Source of the DNA: Theobroma cacao
Lineage: Eukaryota; Streptophyta; Magnoliopsida; Malvales; Malvaceae
NCBI RefSeq assembly: GCF_000208745.1
Contig: NC_030852.1
Coordinates: 29,285,801-29,349,800 of the forward strand
Direction: 5' to 3'
Length of the DNA stretch: 64,000 bases
Translations under genes and position numbers: made by a program
In this document: positions 1-11,591 of the stretch, piece after piece
Layout of the letters: every line of letters begins with the position of its first letter
Position numbering within the stretch: position 1 is the first letter of the stretch
Notes under the pieces: generated by a model
What the model was told of the DNA's origin: nothing
Databases searched by the model: none
The model's input: only the letters and a program-made list of their open reading frames with translations

Positions 1-755
1 AGCTACTGTCATGCCACTAAGCTAAATTTTGCTGTTCCCATTTTGAATAAACAATCACTACTTCACTAGTATTACTTGGTGTAGTGAAATTTTACAGCTC
101 TAACCTCCAGAATTTGAAAAGGAGCTGTAAGTTATAAAATTGGTGAATTTCAAATTGTGGTTTCGAGTAATAGTGGAGGACTTAGAATTCTTTAAAGTGA
201 TTAGCTATCTATCAGGCAGTGGTTTGTCAAGTTAAGTAACCTGGAATATAGCGTCTGAAACTCATGGCAGATCTTATGGACGTAATTTGCATCATGTTGG
301 GGAAAATCCTGAACTCACTTGCCTTTGTATTGTTGAGTTCTTGCCTAATAGGCTTTTTCATGTAAATATTATATGATTCTCCCTATTGGACTAGCAGTTA
401 AAAGTTTTACTCCAAAATCTACCAAGAATTAAAAGTTATAAGTGGAAGGCTCTGATAGAGGTCCATTGGCTGTCACTGGATGCCTCATATTGATGAGAAG
501 TCTAGTGTGTTTATTTCTTAAATTTTCTAATTCAATGAGTACTATGCAAAACCTTCTTTAAGGCTAGCAACTCAGACAATTAAAATAATTCCATGGTAGC
601 AATCGAGACCCTGCTTGACATTGATCAATGCTCGATACTGACTTTTTTTTGCATGCTTTTGACAACATTATTTTCCAGCCTTTGATGTTTTGGAAATTTG
701 TATACGTTTCTCAATGAAATCCTGACTCTGCCACTCTTTTTGTCCTTTTGTGCAG
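1..755 (+). other. Intron-like sequence upstream of the TRAPPC1 3' exons
   Basis: AT-rich sequence with no open frame resembling the upstream part of TRAPPC1. It ends in a pyrimidine-rich tract and a TGCAG acceptor at 751-755, directly before a clear coding exon. It is best read as intron; the 5' exons of the gene lie outside the window. Confidence 0.6.
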
Positions 756-1771
756 ATTATTTTGGTCACTCATCCTAGGACTGGCGATCTTCGTGAACCG
801 CTCAAGTATATTTATAACTTGTATGTTGAGTATGTTGCCAAGAACCCACTCTATACCCCTGGAACTTCAATCAGGTAAATAGTCCTTTTCTTTCCAAGCT
901 ACTAGTTACATGCTTATCCTTTGAGGATTGTTCTGTTATGACAGCCACTGGTCATCCCTGTTGGTTAATGCTGCATTTATTTACATATTTGTCTCTGCAA
1001 ACTGAAGTTTCTCACTATTTTAATTTTGTTGAATAAAAAGTAATGCATTTGTCGGCAGTATATTCAAAGTCAATGTTTATCTACACAACCTTTGAATGGA
1101 GCCATTTTGTGGCTTCCTATTTTGTTCTTTTAGCTCTTGTGATGGGTATCCTCAAGTTTGTTTCTACAGTTTCAGTTTTATGATACTGTTAAATGATTGT
1201 TACTACCTAGTGAAACTACCTGCCACCGATAGGTAAAAGTACATATCCATGGTCCCTGAACTTGATGAGTAGCTCTTTTTTCAGGTTAATTTAGTTTCAT
1301 TTCTCCTCAATCAATTAATGTTGTAAATTGGTTATGCTATGAATGAATTGTTTAATAAAGGCAGACGCTCAGTCCAACTGGTGTCTTTATGGAAGTCTTT
1401 AAATAGAATGAGTGGAATTTTGCTCAAGTATAGAAAGGAAGGCAAGTATATGTGAGTAGTCTAAACTGTGGGCTAGGCATCATTCTTGGATATATTTACT
1501 CAGTTAAATGAACATGCCATTCTTGGATATGTATACTCTCTTTAGTGGAGCCAAGAAAGTCGTTCTGTTAGCTCTATAGAGATGCATTAACCATGAAGTT
1601 TAAATACTTCTTTCCCAGTCAAAGTACTTTGGCATGGTCAGTATTCATCTTTAATTTTTTGCTAAAACGATTATTATTTTTCTTTTTATTTATGCACTTG
1701 GTTTTTTTTCCTCTTGCAGGTGTGAGTTATTTAATACAGCTCTCGATCAATATGTGAGGAGCATTGCATAG
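756..1771 (+). CDS. TRAPPC1: Trafficking protein particle complex subunit 1 (TRAPPC1/BET5-like), 3' part
   Basis: Two coding exons are readable: 756-874 (39 codons plus two bases, starting IILVTHPRTGDLREPLKYIY) and 1720-1771 (CELFNTALDQYVRSIA, then TAG at 1769-1771). The intron is GT at 875 to AG at 1719; AG plus G across the junction makes an Arg codon. The peptide matches the C-terminus of plant TRAPPC1/BET5, a small longin-fold subunit of the TRAPP tethering complex that acts as a Rab exchange factor in ER-Golgi and Golgi traffic. The N-terminal half is outside the window, so the gene is partial at its 5' end. Family recognition is by memory of the conserved C-terminus. Confidence 0.9.
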
Positions 1772-2284
1772 TATCAAAAAGTAATGCGAGCTCTCTATGT
1801 CTGTGGTATTTACTTTTCTTTGTGCATGTGAAGAGCCAATTCAGTTATCTTTAATAGTTAAGTTTGGGTTATTTTCAGGTAGTTTACACACTCAACTTGG
1901 CTCCAAGTACACCAGAAAATTGTGATTCCGAAGCAGGTCTGTTGGATAACCTGTTTTTTGGATATTGTGTGTGACAATTTTTTAGAATGTTTGTGAGAAG
2001 ATTGATATTATCACTGGTGAACGTTGAGGGTGTGATTTAGAGGAGGTTTTATCCATTTATTATGTGACATTAAGTGTATTGACTACCTTTGTCATACCGT
2101 TTCCAGAATGTGGGTAAAATGAAAGCAAAGCTGCAGAAGTGATTGAAAATAACTCTTTGCTCTGTAAATTAAAAAGATGCCGTTCGTTTCACATTTTTTC
2201 ACTTAGTAGATCTAAGGAGCTTTTGAGATAGCTCATCACTTGCCCTTTGATCCTTTATTTTTCTCCATTATTGTCTTGTCGGCT
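1772..2284 (+). other. TRAPPC1 3' UTR and short intergenic spacer
   Basis: Immediately follows the TRAPPC1 stop. An acceptor-like ATTTTCAG near 1873-1880 leaves room for alternative 3'-UTR splicing, but no coding frame is supported. The spacer ends at the UGT88 relic. Confidence 0.4.
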
Positions 2285-2645
2285 ATGGAAGAAGCCATAG
2301 TTCTGCACGCATCACCAGTGCTTACGCACCACATGGGAATGGCGGAGCTAGGTAAGCTGCTCACTTGTCAACCTTCACCACCTACCCACACCCACATCGG
2401 GCCGCAAACCCTCCTTCCATCACCTTCCACTAGCTCCTGCACTGCCACTCTCCCTCGTCCATCTACCAGACTGGACTTCGTACTCCCCTATTTTTAAGGC
2501 TCTTCCTGCTTCTTGACTTTACTTGCCCACCCTCCACAAGAACTTCACCGAAAGCTTGGAAGATGTCAACCTCGTTGTTGAGATCCCAGGCCTGCCATCA
2601 GTTCCATCCCCAGATATGCCAACGCCGGTAGTCCGCAAAATTTAC
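2285..2645 (+). pseudogene. UGT88-type glycosyltransferase relic with a large internal deletion
   Basis: Two blocks match the intact UGT88 gene at 10149. From 2285, MEEAIVLHASP...MGMAELGKLL corresponds to the N-terminal MEEAVVLYPTPP...VELGKALL. From about 2520, LPTLHKNFTESLEDVNLVVE and the following PGLPSVPSPDMPTPVV correspond to residues around 150-190 (LPTLHRNTTKSFKDLNVLLD). Roughly 400 bp between these blocks are missing and the two are not in one frame. Nothing after the second block (acceptor domain end, PSPG box) is present. In the first block the catalytic-His region reads THHMGM instead of PIGHLRA. It is a dead gene copy marking the left edge of the UGT88 cluster. Confidence 0.8.
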
Positions 2646-2735
2646 ATAAAACAACCTAATTTTATGCAGCAGTGTAAGTCTAGAGCTGAACTTAGAACCA
2701 TCAGTGAACAAACTCATGCACGAACGTTCAATTAA

Positions 2736-3110
2736 TTTAAACGAAATGAGCACGTGACGTTCGCGCGTTGCTGTGGTATATAACAAAGGTAATTCAATAC
2801 TTTTTATTGGTATTTGTTAAGATAAAAAAAAGTTTGAAAACATTGATCAAATTAAATGCAAATAATATTTTGTTGGCTTTGAAGAAAAAGTGATTGGATA
2901 AGAAGGATTTTTAATTAATCAAAAATTTAACTAATAAATGTATTAATTTAATTCAATCACATAAACAATTTTGCAATCATATAATATTAATATTTGCATT
3001 CATATAAATAATCAGATACACAACTTTAACTATTAACTAATCAAATACATTTCATAAAGTGTTAGTCTAACATAATGCATTAGCTAATTCATAGTATAAC
3101 TGTATCTTTT
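2736..3110. other. AT-rich intergenic sequence
   Basis: No coding frame or recognisable repeat. It lies between the UGT88 relic and the first array-bearing element. Confidence 0.4.
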
Positions 3111-3114
3111 TTTT

Positions 3115-4865
3115 AAGAAAATTGTGAGAGATAACTTTTCTCATAAATTCAATTCAAAAATATCATTCATTATAATTTTAACTATTTTTAGTTAATTTTT
3201 GGCATGATTTGACAATAATGTCCTTTAAACAATTTCAGACAAATTAAAATAGTTTTAATTTTCTCTATCTCGCCATTCAGACAAAAATTTTAAAATTAAA
3301 TCTTCATTTTTCTCTCTTACCAAATATTGTCTATCTCGCCATCTAGCTCTTTCTCGTCATCCTAAAGAGTAGAAATAGCATCAAGTTCTTTTTTATTTTG
3401 TTTTATTTTCTTAAATGGTGGATCTTGGGGTTCTAAAGGGCGATGAACAGTGATTTTGCTATTTTATGGTGATTGTAATCAGCATGATGAATGTGGTAAC
3501 TTGATGCTTTTTAGTAATGACTTGCTTCGAAACATGTGCTGCAATGGAGATGCCTGTATTGATGAGTTGGATCAAATTGGTTAAGATGATGGGCTCAGGG
3601 AAAAAAAACAGCTAAAGCATGTTTGATGGGTTTTATAATAGTTCACAGTTTTATTGTGTCTGAATGGAATGATTATTAAGCATGTTTGCAGGGGATTTTG
3701 TTTATTTTTATGAGATTTTGAGTTAAAATTGTTCAAGAAATATTTTGTAAAGAGAGTGTATTTTGTTTTTGCACAATGGGAGTAAGTAAGGCCGATATAT
3801 TTTATCTTGCTTTGGAGGGTTATGGAATTTTGTAACTTCTTTTTTATGAAATGCACAATTTCTCGGCTTAGCAAAAACAAAAAAGTAGGTGTTTCAGTTT
3901 TTAGGTTTATTGGTTTATTCATAGAACCTCAAATATAAAGAGTTGAAATTGATTAAATATATCTATACATTAGAATATTGTATGATTCACAACTTAAACT
4001 TAACTGCGTGCAGGTAAATCAATTAGTTATTAGATATTGCATTACTAATTTTTAGGTATTGTGTCACTAGTTTTTAAGTATTGCGAGATTAGTTTTTAGA
4101 CATTACGTAACTTAATCATTGCGTGACTAGTTTTTAGGTATTACGTGACTGATTTTTAGGCATTTCATGATTGATTTTTAAACATTGCATGACTGATTTT
4201 TAAGTAATGACTAAGTCACGCAATGCCTTACTAACCAGTCATGCAATGCTTATCAACTAGTAACACAATGTCATATCAACCAGTCACGCAATACCTAAAA
4301 ACCAGTCACGCAATGTTAAAAACTCGTCACGTAATGCTTAAAAATTAGTCACGCAATATTTAAAAACTAATCACACAATGCCCAAAAATCAATTATGCAA
4401 TACCTAAAAACCACCAAAACTACTGAATTTTATTTAACAAAAACAACAACTTTAAACGATACACTATATTCCATTTAACAACATAATTAACTAATATACC
4501 CACTTGATGAAGAATGCTCAAAATGCTTAAAGGTTTTTTTTTTATGTATAAAAAATTACTCCAAAATATTAAAAAATGCTCAAAACGCTTAAAGATTTTT
4601 CTTCGCACATGAAAAACTATTCCAAAATGCTCAAAATGCTTAAACATGTTTCTTTCTGCTAAGGAATACTCTAAAGATGAATGGTCTGACGAGGAAAGCT
4701 TAAAAGATATGAGTCGATTTAAGACGTTTACCTAAACATATGGGTCGATTTTATGAAGGGTAATTTTATCTAAAATTAATTTCTTTTGGTTAAAAATAGT
4801 TAAAATTATAAATAGAGTTATTTTCAAAAACACCTTATGTATGAGATATTTTTGAAAAGAACCCT
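3115..4865. mobile_element. Non-autonomous element with terminal inverted repeats and an internal tandem array
   Basis: The left end (about 3130-3200, containing TATAATTTTAACTATTTTTA) matches the reverse complement of the right end (about 4780-4860, same core). Just inside the left end is pyrimidine-rich sequence with CTATCTCGCCAT, as in the sister elements at 14.6 and 39 kb. The centre is a tandem array in two mirror-image halves. No transposase is present. The boundaries are approximate and I could not fix a target-site duplication. The layout is foldback or MITE-like; the superfamily is unknown. Confidence 0.55.
4030..4415. repeat. Mirror-image minisatellite (about 22-25 bp unit, two opposed halves)
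   Basis: From about 4030 to 4208 the unit reads like ATTGCGTGACTAGTTTTTAG, repeated with changes (GCATTACTAATTTTTAGG, GCATGACTGATTTTTAA). From about 4213 to 4410 the same unit runs in reverse complement (CTAAAAACCAGTCACGCAAT and variants). The halves could fold into a hairpin of about 180 bp arms, imperfectly paired. It is the core of the element at 3115-4865. Confidence 0.8.
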
Positions 4866-5214
4866 TTATTTTTTTAGTTTGTTTTTTTAATTTTTTGGAT
4901 GCATTTGTTGTTATGGGAATGTCATGCGCGCATGATGTAGCATTTTGCTCTCTACTACAACTTTCGTCTGATAATTCTCTGATATCATCTGTTGAGACCA
5001 TATATTCAACTTGCTAAGTATTCTTTGTTCAAATTCACCCTCATAATTTTATCCAAAAAGAAAAAACATCTCATAAATATAAATTTTAATTTCTACATAT
5101 ATAACCCAACAAATCCTAAAAATTCCTAATGTACAAGTGAGGTCGTTACACCTTTTGTTCCCATTATGATTAACTTGCATTGCAGCATGTCTATGATATA
5201 TATATATATGTTTC

Positions 5215-6065
5215 AGTAGAGCTGTTAATATGGGTTAGCTTGACCCAACTCGGTCCAAGCCCTTGTGGGTTGAGAAAATATGGATTGGGCTGCGCTAACC
5301 CATTTTTTACATGGACCATTAAAACCTAAACCTAGCCCACCCCTTGCTAGCTCGTGGGTCGAGTTAGGCTAGCCTATTTTTATTTTTTTCAAAAAAAATC
5401 ATTTTTATAACTCTACTTAACAAATTTTCTATCAATAAAATTGTTCTATGATTTAATCCATAAATTGAATAATAAAAACATGTTACAAATAAATAAATTA
5501 TACCAAATATAAAAAAAATAAATTACATAAATAAAGTTTAAATCTTTAACACAAACTACTATCCTATAAACATAAGTATATAACTAATTAATAAAAACTT
5601 CAAGACTTATTTATATTTTTCTCAATTCTCATCCTCGAGTAAAATATTTAAATCTTATTTAGACAGCAATGATGTTTCAAGGTCTGAATCATTATCAATT
5701 TATCATCTAATATTCATTGTTATAAAAGAAAAAGAGATAATAAGTTTTAATTTAAATTAAAATTATTAATTTGACAAGTAAAGATTAAAAATATTAAAAT
5801 ATATAAAATAAGCAATATTATTTATAACTAAATTATTAATTTTATATAATTAAATATATAAAATTATTAAATTAATTAATATTATTTTTTTGATCTATAA
5901 AGTTGGCCTGTCCCAACTCACTCCAACCCATTGATTTGATGAACTATCCCATTTAAGCCCGATTCTACTATGAACTTAAATTTTTAAACCCAACTCACTT
6001 TATATTTAATAAAAAATAAATCAATCCAATAGAGCAGATCCATTTTAATGGGTCAGTCTGTCCGA
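5215..6065. mobile_element. Degenerate non-autonomous transposon-like segment
   Basis: The left part has GGGTTAGCTTGACCCAACTC and GGGTTGAG-type motifs, and the right part has the complementary style (CCCAACTCACTCCAACCC, ATGGGTCAG) around an AT-rich core. This GC-biased-ends layout is common in plant hAT-type non-autonomous elements. I could not identify matching termini or a target duplication, so the class is tentative. No ORF. Confidence 0.35.
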
Positions 6066-6822
6066 AGGTCAAAGAGAACAAAAGAATGATTACCACTTTT
6101 CGTAATTTTAAACGATGTAATCCTTTTCCATGGAAAGCTCATGCATACGTTTATTGCACATTCTTCAAGACCCTCTCGTTGTGTACGAGCCAAGCCATAT
6201 CAATTATTCTAATTGGTTTTCTACATTTTGAAATGAATGCAGCGTTCAACCAATTTTAGTGGTAAAGACTTCGTAGTAATGTTAATATTAATTGATTTAC
6301 GATTACCATTAATCAGGATTTTTTTCATTGCTTACCCACCTCGGTTAGTTACCTGCTTAAACCAAACACTAAGACTGGACTGTAAAAATAATAAAAGGAT
6401 TAGTAGGTGGTGTTGTTCCCTTTACTGTGGTCAATGGAATTTCTTTTTGTTAGGAATACCGGATACCACGTGATGGTGATTGGTGAGATTTGGTGAAAAT
6501 TAGAAGGAAAAACAAACCTATGAACAAGTATCTTTCTTTCTTGGTTGGGGTGTAAAGTAAGTATTTGATCTCTCCATTAGTTTTCTAGTATCAATTTATC
6601 ATCTAACTAGTTGGCATATTTTACAAGACATAAAATAAAAGAGTGATCAGGAAGACCTTGGTAATCATCTCGGGGCAGGGCTAGGTGGGCTTAGTTAAAG
6701 TGCGCCACTACCGGTTCTATTAAAAAACTAGTCCCAACTGTCTCGTCCGAACTCGATTTAAAAAAACAAAAAAAGTACTTATCTCTCTTGATGGTTCTAT
6801 TGTATATTTTTTATTTTGAAAG
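6066..6822. other. Intergenic, nothing recognised
   Basis: AT-rich sequence with no supported gene; a CCACGTG G-box core occurs near 6467. Confidence 0.35.
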
Positions 6823-6932
6823 TTGGTTCTATCATATTCTTTACAGTTATTTAAAATCTTTTATTGTACTTCTTTTGTTGGTTGTATCATATTCTTTACA
6901 GTTATTTAAAATCTTTTATTGTACTTCTTTTA
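6823..6932 (+). repeat. 55-bp tandem duplication
   Basis: Two adjacent copies (6823-6877 and 6878-6932) of a unit containing ATCATATTCTTTACAGTTAT, differing at one position (TTGGTTCT versus TTGGTTGT). It is followed by a short (AAT)n run at about 6940-6960. Confidence 0.85.
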
Positions 6933-7252
6933 TCATTTAATAATAATAATAATAATAATATTAAAAGTATAACTTTTATTAATATATGTATTTTTTATCA
7001 TTATTATTTTATTTAAAATATAATACAATTAAATTTATAAAAATATAAAAAAGCGTTGCTAAAAATTAACATTTGTAACAAGATTAACTCATATTTTGTT
7101 GCCTTGTGGATGATAATTGTAATTTTGTAAAATTTGGAAATTAGAAATGGTAGGAAAGGTACGTATTTGGAACAGGGCAAAAGAGGTATCCGTGTTTATA
7201 TCATGTTTTTTTGTTAAATGTTTGTACGTAGTAAATAATTTTAAATTTAAAG

Positions 7253-7977
7253 ATGTGTTTGGTTCGTAAGAAGAAATATAGTGAGAACAAAACAATCATT
7301 TCGTAGGAATAAAATAAAAGATAAATAACTATTAAATAGTTTAATTAATGAGAATGGAATAAAATAAGAATTGTTATTATAAATTATTTTAATGTTTAGT
7401 TGGCAATAATGACTTTAGGACTAATTAAAAAATAAGTGATAAATGACAAAAATATCATTTATTATAATATTTAATTTTAAATTAAAATATTTACAAGTAT
7501 AATATTTATTTTATTATTTTATTATTTATTTTTAAAATATTAAAATAAAAATTATGATTAAAATTATAATTTAATTTTTAAGTTTAAAATATTAACTTTT
7601 TATAATATATAATTTAAATTTAAACCTTTTTATTTTAAATTTATTTTAATTTTTTCTTTTATATTTTTTAATTTTAAATTCATTTTAATTTAGTGAGAGA
7701 AGGAGAGAGGTAGTTGGCTAGAGAGAGAAATAAATTATAAAAAATGAATAAAATGCATTTTATATAATATGATAATTCTTCAAATCAATCAAAGATATTT
7801 TTCTCCATTAATGTTTTTACTCTTGAAATAGCACTAGCAACGTAATCTTGTTATTGACTATTCTCTCCTCACCTTGCATAGCCATTCTAAAAAATGTTCA
7901 TTCCTTTTAACCAAATAAAGTGTTAGAAGAAGGATTAGAAATAGAGAGAGAATGATTATTCCATTCCAATCAAACAT
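7253..7977. mobile_element. MITE-like element with TGTTTGGTT-type ends
   Basis: Begins TGTGTTTGGTTCG and ends CCAATCAAACATGCT, whose reverse complement is AGCATGTTTGATTGG, an imperfect terminal inverted repeat. The interior is AT-rich with a GAGAGA stretch near 7695-7730 and no ORF. It resembles the termini of the element at 8292-10056, so the two may be one family. Confidence 0.45.
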
Positions 7978-8291
7978 GCTGTAAAAGCACATGGGTAAGA
8001 CCATCCATATTATCTATAGAATACTATATATATATATATATATGGTACCAAAATTAAAATCTACTAATAAGGCAAGAAAAATGTGGTAGTAGTTGATAAT
8101 TCTCCCACCATAAAGAAACGGCTAACCCACATTAGAAAGAATGCATGAACAAATAGAAGAAAAGTTCATTTCATTTGCAGTGAATTGGATGAGTAAAAGA
8201 TTAAAACTACCTCATCTCACTACTATTGGTGTTTTCTTTGTTGGGCAATTATCAATTTAGTATGTCCTATGACCTTATGTAAGACTACTAG

Positions 8292-10056
8292 CATGTTTGG
8301 TTTGGGGAATGGCTAGCCATTCCCCTTTTATTCTTAAGGAACTTTTGTTTCTTTGTTTGATTGTGAAATAGTCCAAGAAATAGCCATTTCACAGGAATGA
8401 TTATTTTTCAAAATTCTCTAAAACTTAAGAGTATCTAATACCACCATCTCCAATGGTATTAGGTATTTCATGATTGAGGAATAAATTCAAAAAATAATAA
8501 TGATCAAAATGCCCCTTACAAATTTAAAAAATTACAACTCTATTTGTATAAAATATTATTTTTTCTCTTTCCTCTTTCTCTCCCTTGATTCCAACTAGGG
8601 GTGGGCAGTGGTCGGTTGCAATCGGACAACCGTCGATTACAATAATTGACGGTTGCAGTAGTAATCGTCGGTCGATTCGATCGGCCTCGTCGACAGATCA
8701 ACTCGACCCTAAGGGAGGACTCCTTTCCCCCCAAACTGACCGAATAATTAGCCAGTGATAGGATTTAGTTTTCAAGGGAGTGGAAATACAAAAATACCCT
8801 TCATTAAACACTCCCCCTTTGCCCTTTATAAGGGTAAAGGCATAAATCTGCTGCTATTATTCATTTATTTGCCATTTTCCCCCGACGGCCCGACCCCCCT
8901 TATTTCTCCTTTCCCTTTTCGCCTTTCCAGCTCTCCCTTTCTAGTCTCTGCCGCTCATACTAAACCTTAAACCAGTAAACCAAATTACTGGTGCTTCTCA
9001 GTAAACTCATAAAAATCGATCGAAACTGCCACCTCTAAAAATCGACTTTAGCCCCTATGCGGTTCGGTCGGTTAGAATGCTTGATTTTTTTAGTCAGTTT
9101 TAAGAAAAACCGAACCAAAAGCCTAAAAAACTGAGATTTGCACACTCCTAATTCCAACTTCTAATAAAATTAATTTTTAAAATATTAATATTAAATTATA
9201 AAATAAAATATTACTAGTTTAAAATATTAAAAATTAAATTATAAATAAAATATTAACATTTAAATTATAATTTATTAATAAAATAAATTATAAATTATTA
9301 ATATCTAAAAATAAAATAAAATAAAAAAAGATAATCATATATTATATTAAAAGATATTTTAATCTTTTTATCATCTATTCTTTTGTTATTCTAAAATTTT
9401 TTTTACCAACCAAATNTAAAAATAAAATAAATTAAAAATAAATAAGCATAATAACATTTAAATTATATATAAAATATTAATAATTAAATTATCAATGATT
9501 AATTTTTTAAATAAATAAATAATTATTAATATTCAAAAATAAAATGAAATAAAATAATTGATAATAATAATATTTTGAATTAATAAAATATTAATATTTT
9601 AAAATATTAATGAATAATTTATCAATAAAATATTAATATTTTAAATAAATAAATAATTATTAATATTGAAAAATAAAATGAAATGAAATAAAATAAGTTA
9701 TAATAATAATATTTAAATTAAATTAAATATTAATATTTTAAAATATTAATGATTAACTTATAAATAAAATATTAATATTTAAATTATTAATTATAAATAT
9801 TTTAATTAAATTATAAATTATTAATATTTAAAAATCTAATAAAAATAAATAATCATATGAATAAAAAATATTTTATCTTTTTATTTTTTATTTTTTTATT
9901 TTAAAATTATTATTACTAACTAAATACTACAATAATTCATAATAATTATACTTATTTTATTTTATTTATCATATCAAATTAAATAATAATTATTTTATTC
10001 TATTTCAAACACATTCTATTTCTACGTAATTTTATCTTTTCCGTTAACCAAACATT
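8292..10056. mobile_element. Large non-autonomous element with ATGTTTGGTT termini, interrupted by a hAT-like insertion
   Basis: The left end is GCATGTTTGGTTTGGGGAAT; the right end is GTTAACCAAACATTCC, an inverted match to the left end (ATGTTTGGTT). The interior from 9160 to 10000 is almost pure A/T with repeated AATATTAATATTTTAAA-like words. A second element (8596-9150) sits inside it. One undetermined base (n) occurs near 9416. The right terminus lies only about 90 bp before the UGT88 start at 10149, so this element supplies most of that gene's proximal upstream DNA. No transposase is visible. Confidence 0.5.
8596..9150. mobile_element. Non-autonomous hAT-like transposon, 555 bp, with 8-bp target duplication
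   Basis: Starts TAGGGGTGGGCA and ends TGCACACTCCTA; the inverted ends match at 9 of 12 positions. It is flanked on both sides by the perfect 8-bp direct repeat ATTCCAAC (8588-8595 and 9151-9158). An 8-bp duplication and TAGGG-type ends are hallmarks of the hAT superfamily. The interior holds GGTCGGTTGCAATCGG and CCGAACCAAAAGCC, the inverted GC-rich blocks typical of such plant elements. It has no transposase ORF. It is nested in the element at 8292-10056 and is therefore younger. Confidence 0.8.
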
Positions 10057-10148
10057 CCTATATCCAATGATAGAAGGCGCGCTTGGACAGCAAATAGCTC
10101 AACACTGCTTTTGCTTTGGTTCCCACTTTCCAGTGGTTTTTCCACTCA

Positions 10149-11591
10149 ATGTCAGCGATGGAGGAAGCCGTAGTTCTCTACCCAACACCACCAATTGGCC
10201 ACCTGAGAGCCACGGTGGAGTTAGGCAAGGCCCTCCTCAGTCATCAGCCTTCACTCTCCATCCACGTCCTTATCGCCACCCCTCCTTACCAAGCCGATGC
10301 GACCGCTCCATATATCGCCGCCGTCTCTTCCACCATGCCTTCCATCACTTTTCACAAGCTACCTAAAGTCACCCTCCCTCCATCTTCCAACGTCGCCAAC
10401 CACGAGGACCTTACTTTTGAGATCCTCCGCCTGAACAACTCCAACGTTCTTCAAGCTCTGGTTTCCATCTCCAAGAAGTACAAAGTTCAGGCCTTAATCA
10501 TGGATTTTTTCATCAGCACCGCTTTCAAAGTGGCGACTGATCTCAATATCCGCCCTTACTACTTCTACACCAGTTGCGCTGGTTCTCTTGCTTCTTTCAT
10601 TTATCTGCCAACACTTCACAGGAACACCACCAAAAGCTTCAAAGATCTCAACGTTCTTCTTGATATACCGGGCGTGCCACCAATTCCAGCTAAAGATATG
10701 GCAAAACCAATACTCGACCGCACCGAAAAGGCCTATGAATTCTTCTTTGATGTCTCCAAGAACATGCCCAAGTCAGCTGGGATTATAAATAACACTTTTG
10801 AGGCCCTCGAGCCAAGAGTTATCAAAGCAATTTGCGATGGGCTCTGTGTGCCGGATGGTCCAACAGCTCCCTTATACTGCATCGGACCGTTGATTTCTTC
10901 GGTTGATGAGCGGAGAAGTAGAGGTAACCCTGGTGATAGTGTTGCCGAGTGCTTAACGTGGCTAGACTCTCAACCCAGTAAAAGTGTAGTGTATTTGTGT
11001 TTTGGTAGCTTGGGTTTGTTTCCAAGGGAACAGTTGAGGGAAATAGCTGTGGGGTTAGAGCGAAGTGGGCAAAGGTTCTTGTGGGTGGTGAGGAACCCTC
11101 CTTCAGGAAGCCTAGGCGTGGCTATTAAGGAACAAGCCGAGCCAGATTTGAACGCCTTGCTTCCTGAAGGGTTCTTGGAGAGGACCGAGGAGAGGGGACT
11201 CGTGCTCAAATCATGGGCGCCGCAGGTGGCGATCTTGAATCATGATTCTGTGGGTGGGTTCGTGACTCATTGTGGCTGGAACTCAGTACTGGAATCCGTG
11301 ACCGCCGGCGTTCCAATGGTGGCGTGGCCTCTCTATGCAGAGCAAAGGTACAATCGAGTGTTGCTAGTGGAGGAGATCAAGATCGCTTTGCCGATCGTGG
11401 AGTCAGAGTACGGGTTCGTGAATGCTACTGAAGTGGAGAAGCGAGTTACAGATTTGATGGAGTCCAAAGAAGGTAACCTGGTTAGGGAGCGAACCATAGC
11501 TATGAAACACGCCGCCAAGACTGCGTTGGGTGAGGGAGGTTCCTCCCGTGTAGCACTAGCGAAACTCGTTGAGTCATGGAAGCAAGACTGA
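10149..11591 (+). CDS. UDP-glycosyltransferase, UGT88 family (UGT88A1/88F-like)
   Basis: Intronless GT-B enzyme, predicted to transfer a sugar from a UDP-sugar to a small phenolic acceptor in the cytosol. Numbering from the ATG at 10158 (MEEAVVLYP, the start that aligns with relatives; an in-frame ATG at 10149 adds three residues) gives 477 aa, the normal family length. The likely catalytic His is H15 in PPIGH and its partner Asp is D116 in ALIMDFF. The PSPG box spans about residues 353-396 (WAPQVAILNHDSVGGFVTHC to YAEQ). Its last residue is Gln, which in this family usually goes with UDP-glucose. The acceptor cannot be told from sequence; UGT88 enzymes act on flavonoids, dihydrochalcones and other phenolics. 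It faces the paralogue at 12942-14375 tail to tail. Confidence 0.95.
   Translation: MSAMEEAVVLYPTPPIGHLRATVELGKALLSHQPSLSIHVLIATPPYQADATAPYIAAVSSTMPSITFHKLPKVTLPPSSNVANHEDLTFEILRLNNSNVLQALVSISKKYKVQALIMDFFISTAFKVATDLNIRPYYFYTSCAGSLASFIYLPTLHRNTTKSFKDLNVLLDIPGVPPIPAKDMAKPILDRTEKAYEFFFDVSKNMPKSAGIINNTFEALEPRVIKAICDGLCVPDGPTAPLYCIGPLISSVDERRSRGNPGDSVAECLTWLDSQPSKSVVYLCFGSLGLFPREQLREIAVGLERSGQRFLWVVRNPPSGSLGVAIKEQAEPDLNALLPEGFLERTEERGLVLKSWAPQVAILNHDSVGGFVTHCGWNSVLESVTAGVPMVAWPLYAEQRYNRVLLVEEIKIALPIVESEYGFVNATEVEKRVTDLMESKEGNLVRERTIAMKHAAKTALGEGGSSRVALAKLVESWKQD

Noticed and set aside
10116..10148. Upstream extension of the UGT88 reading frame
   Set aside because: It begins with TTG; the ATGs at 10149 and 10158 fit the family N-terminus.
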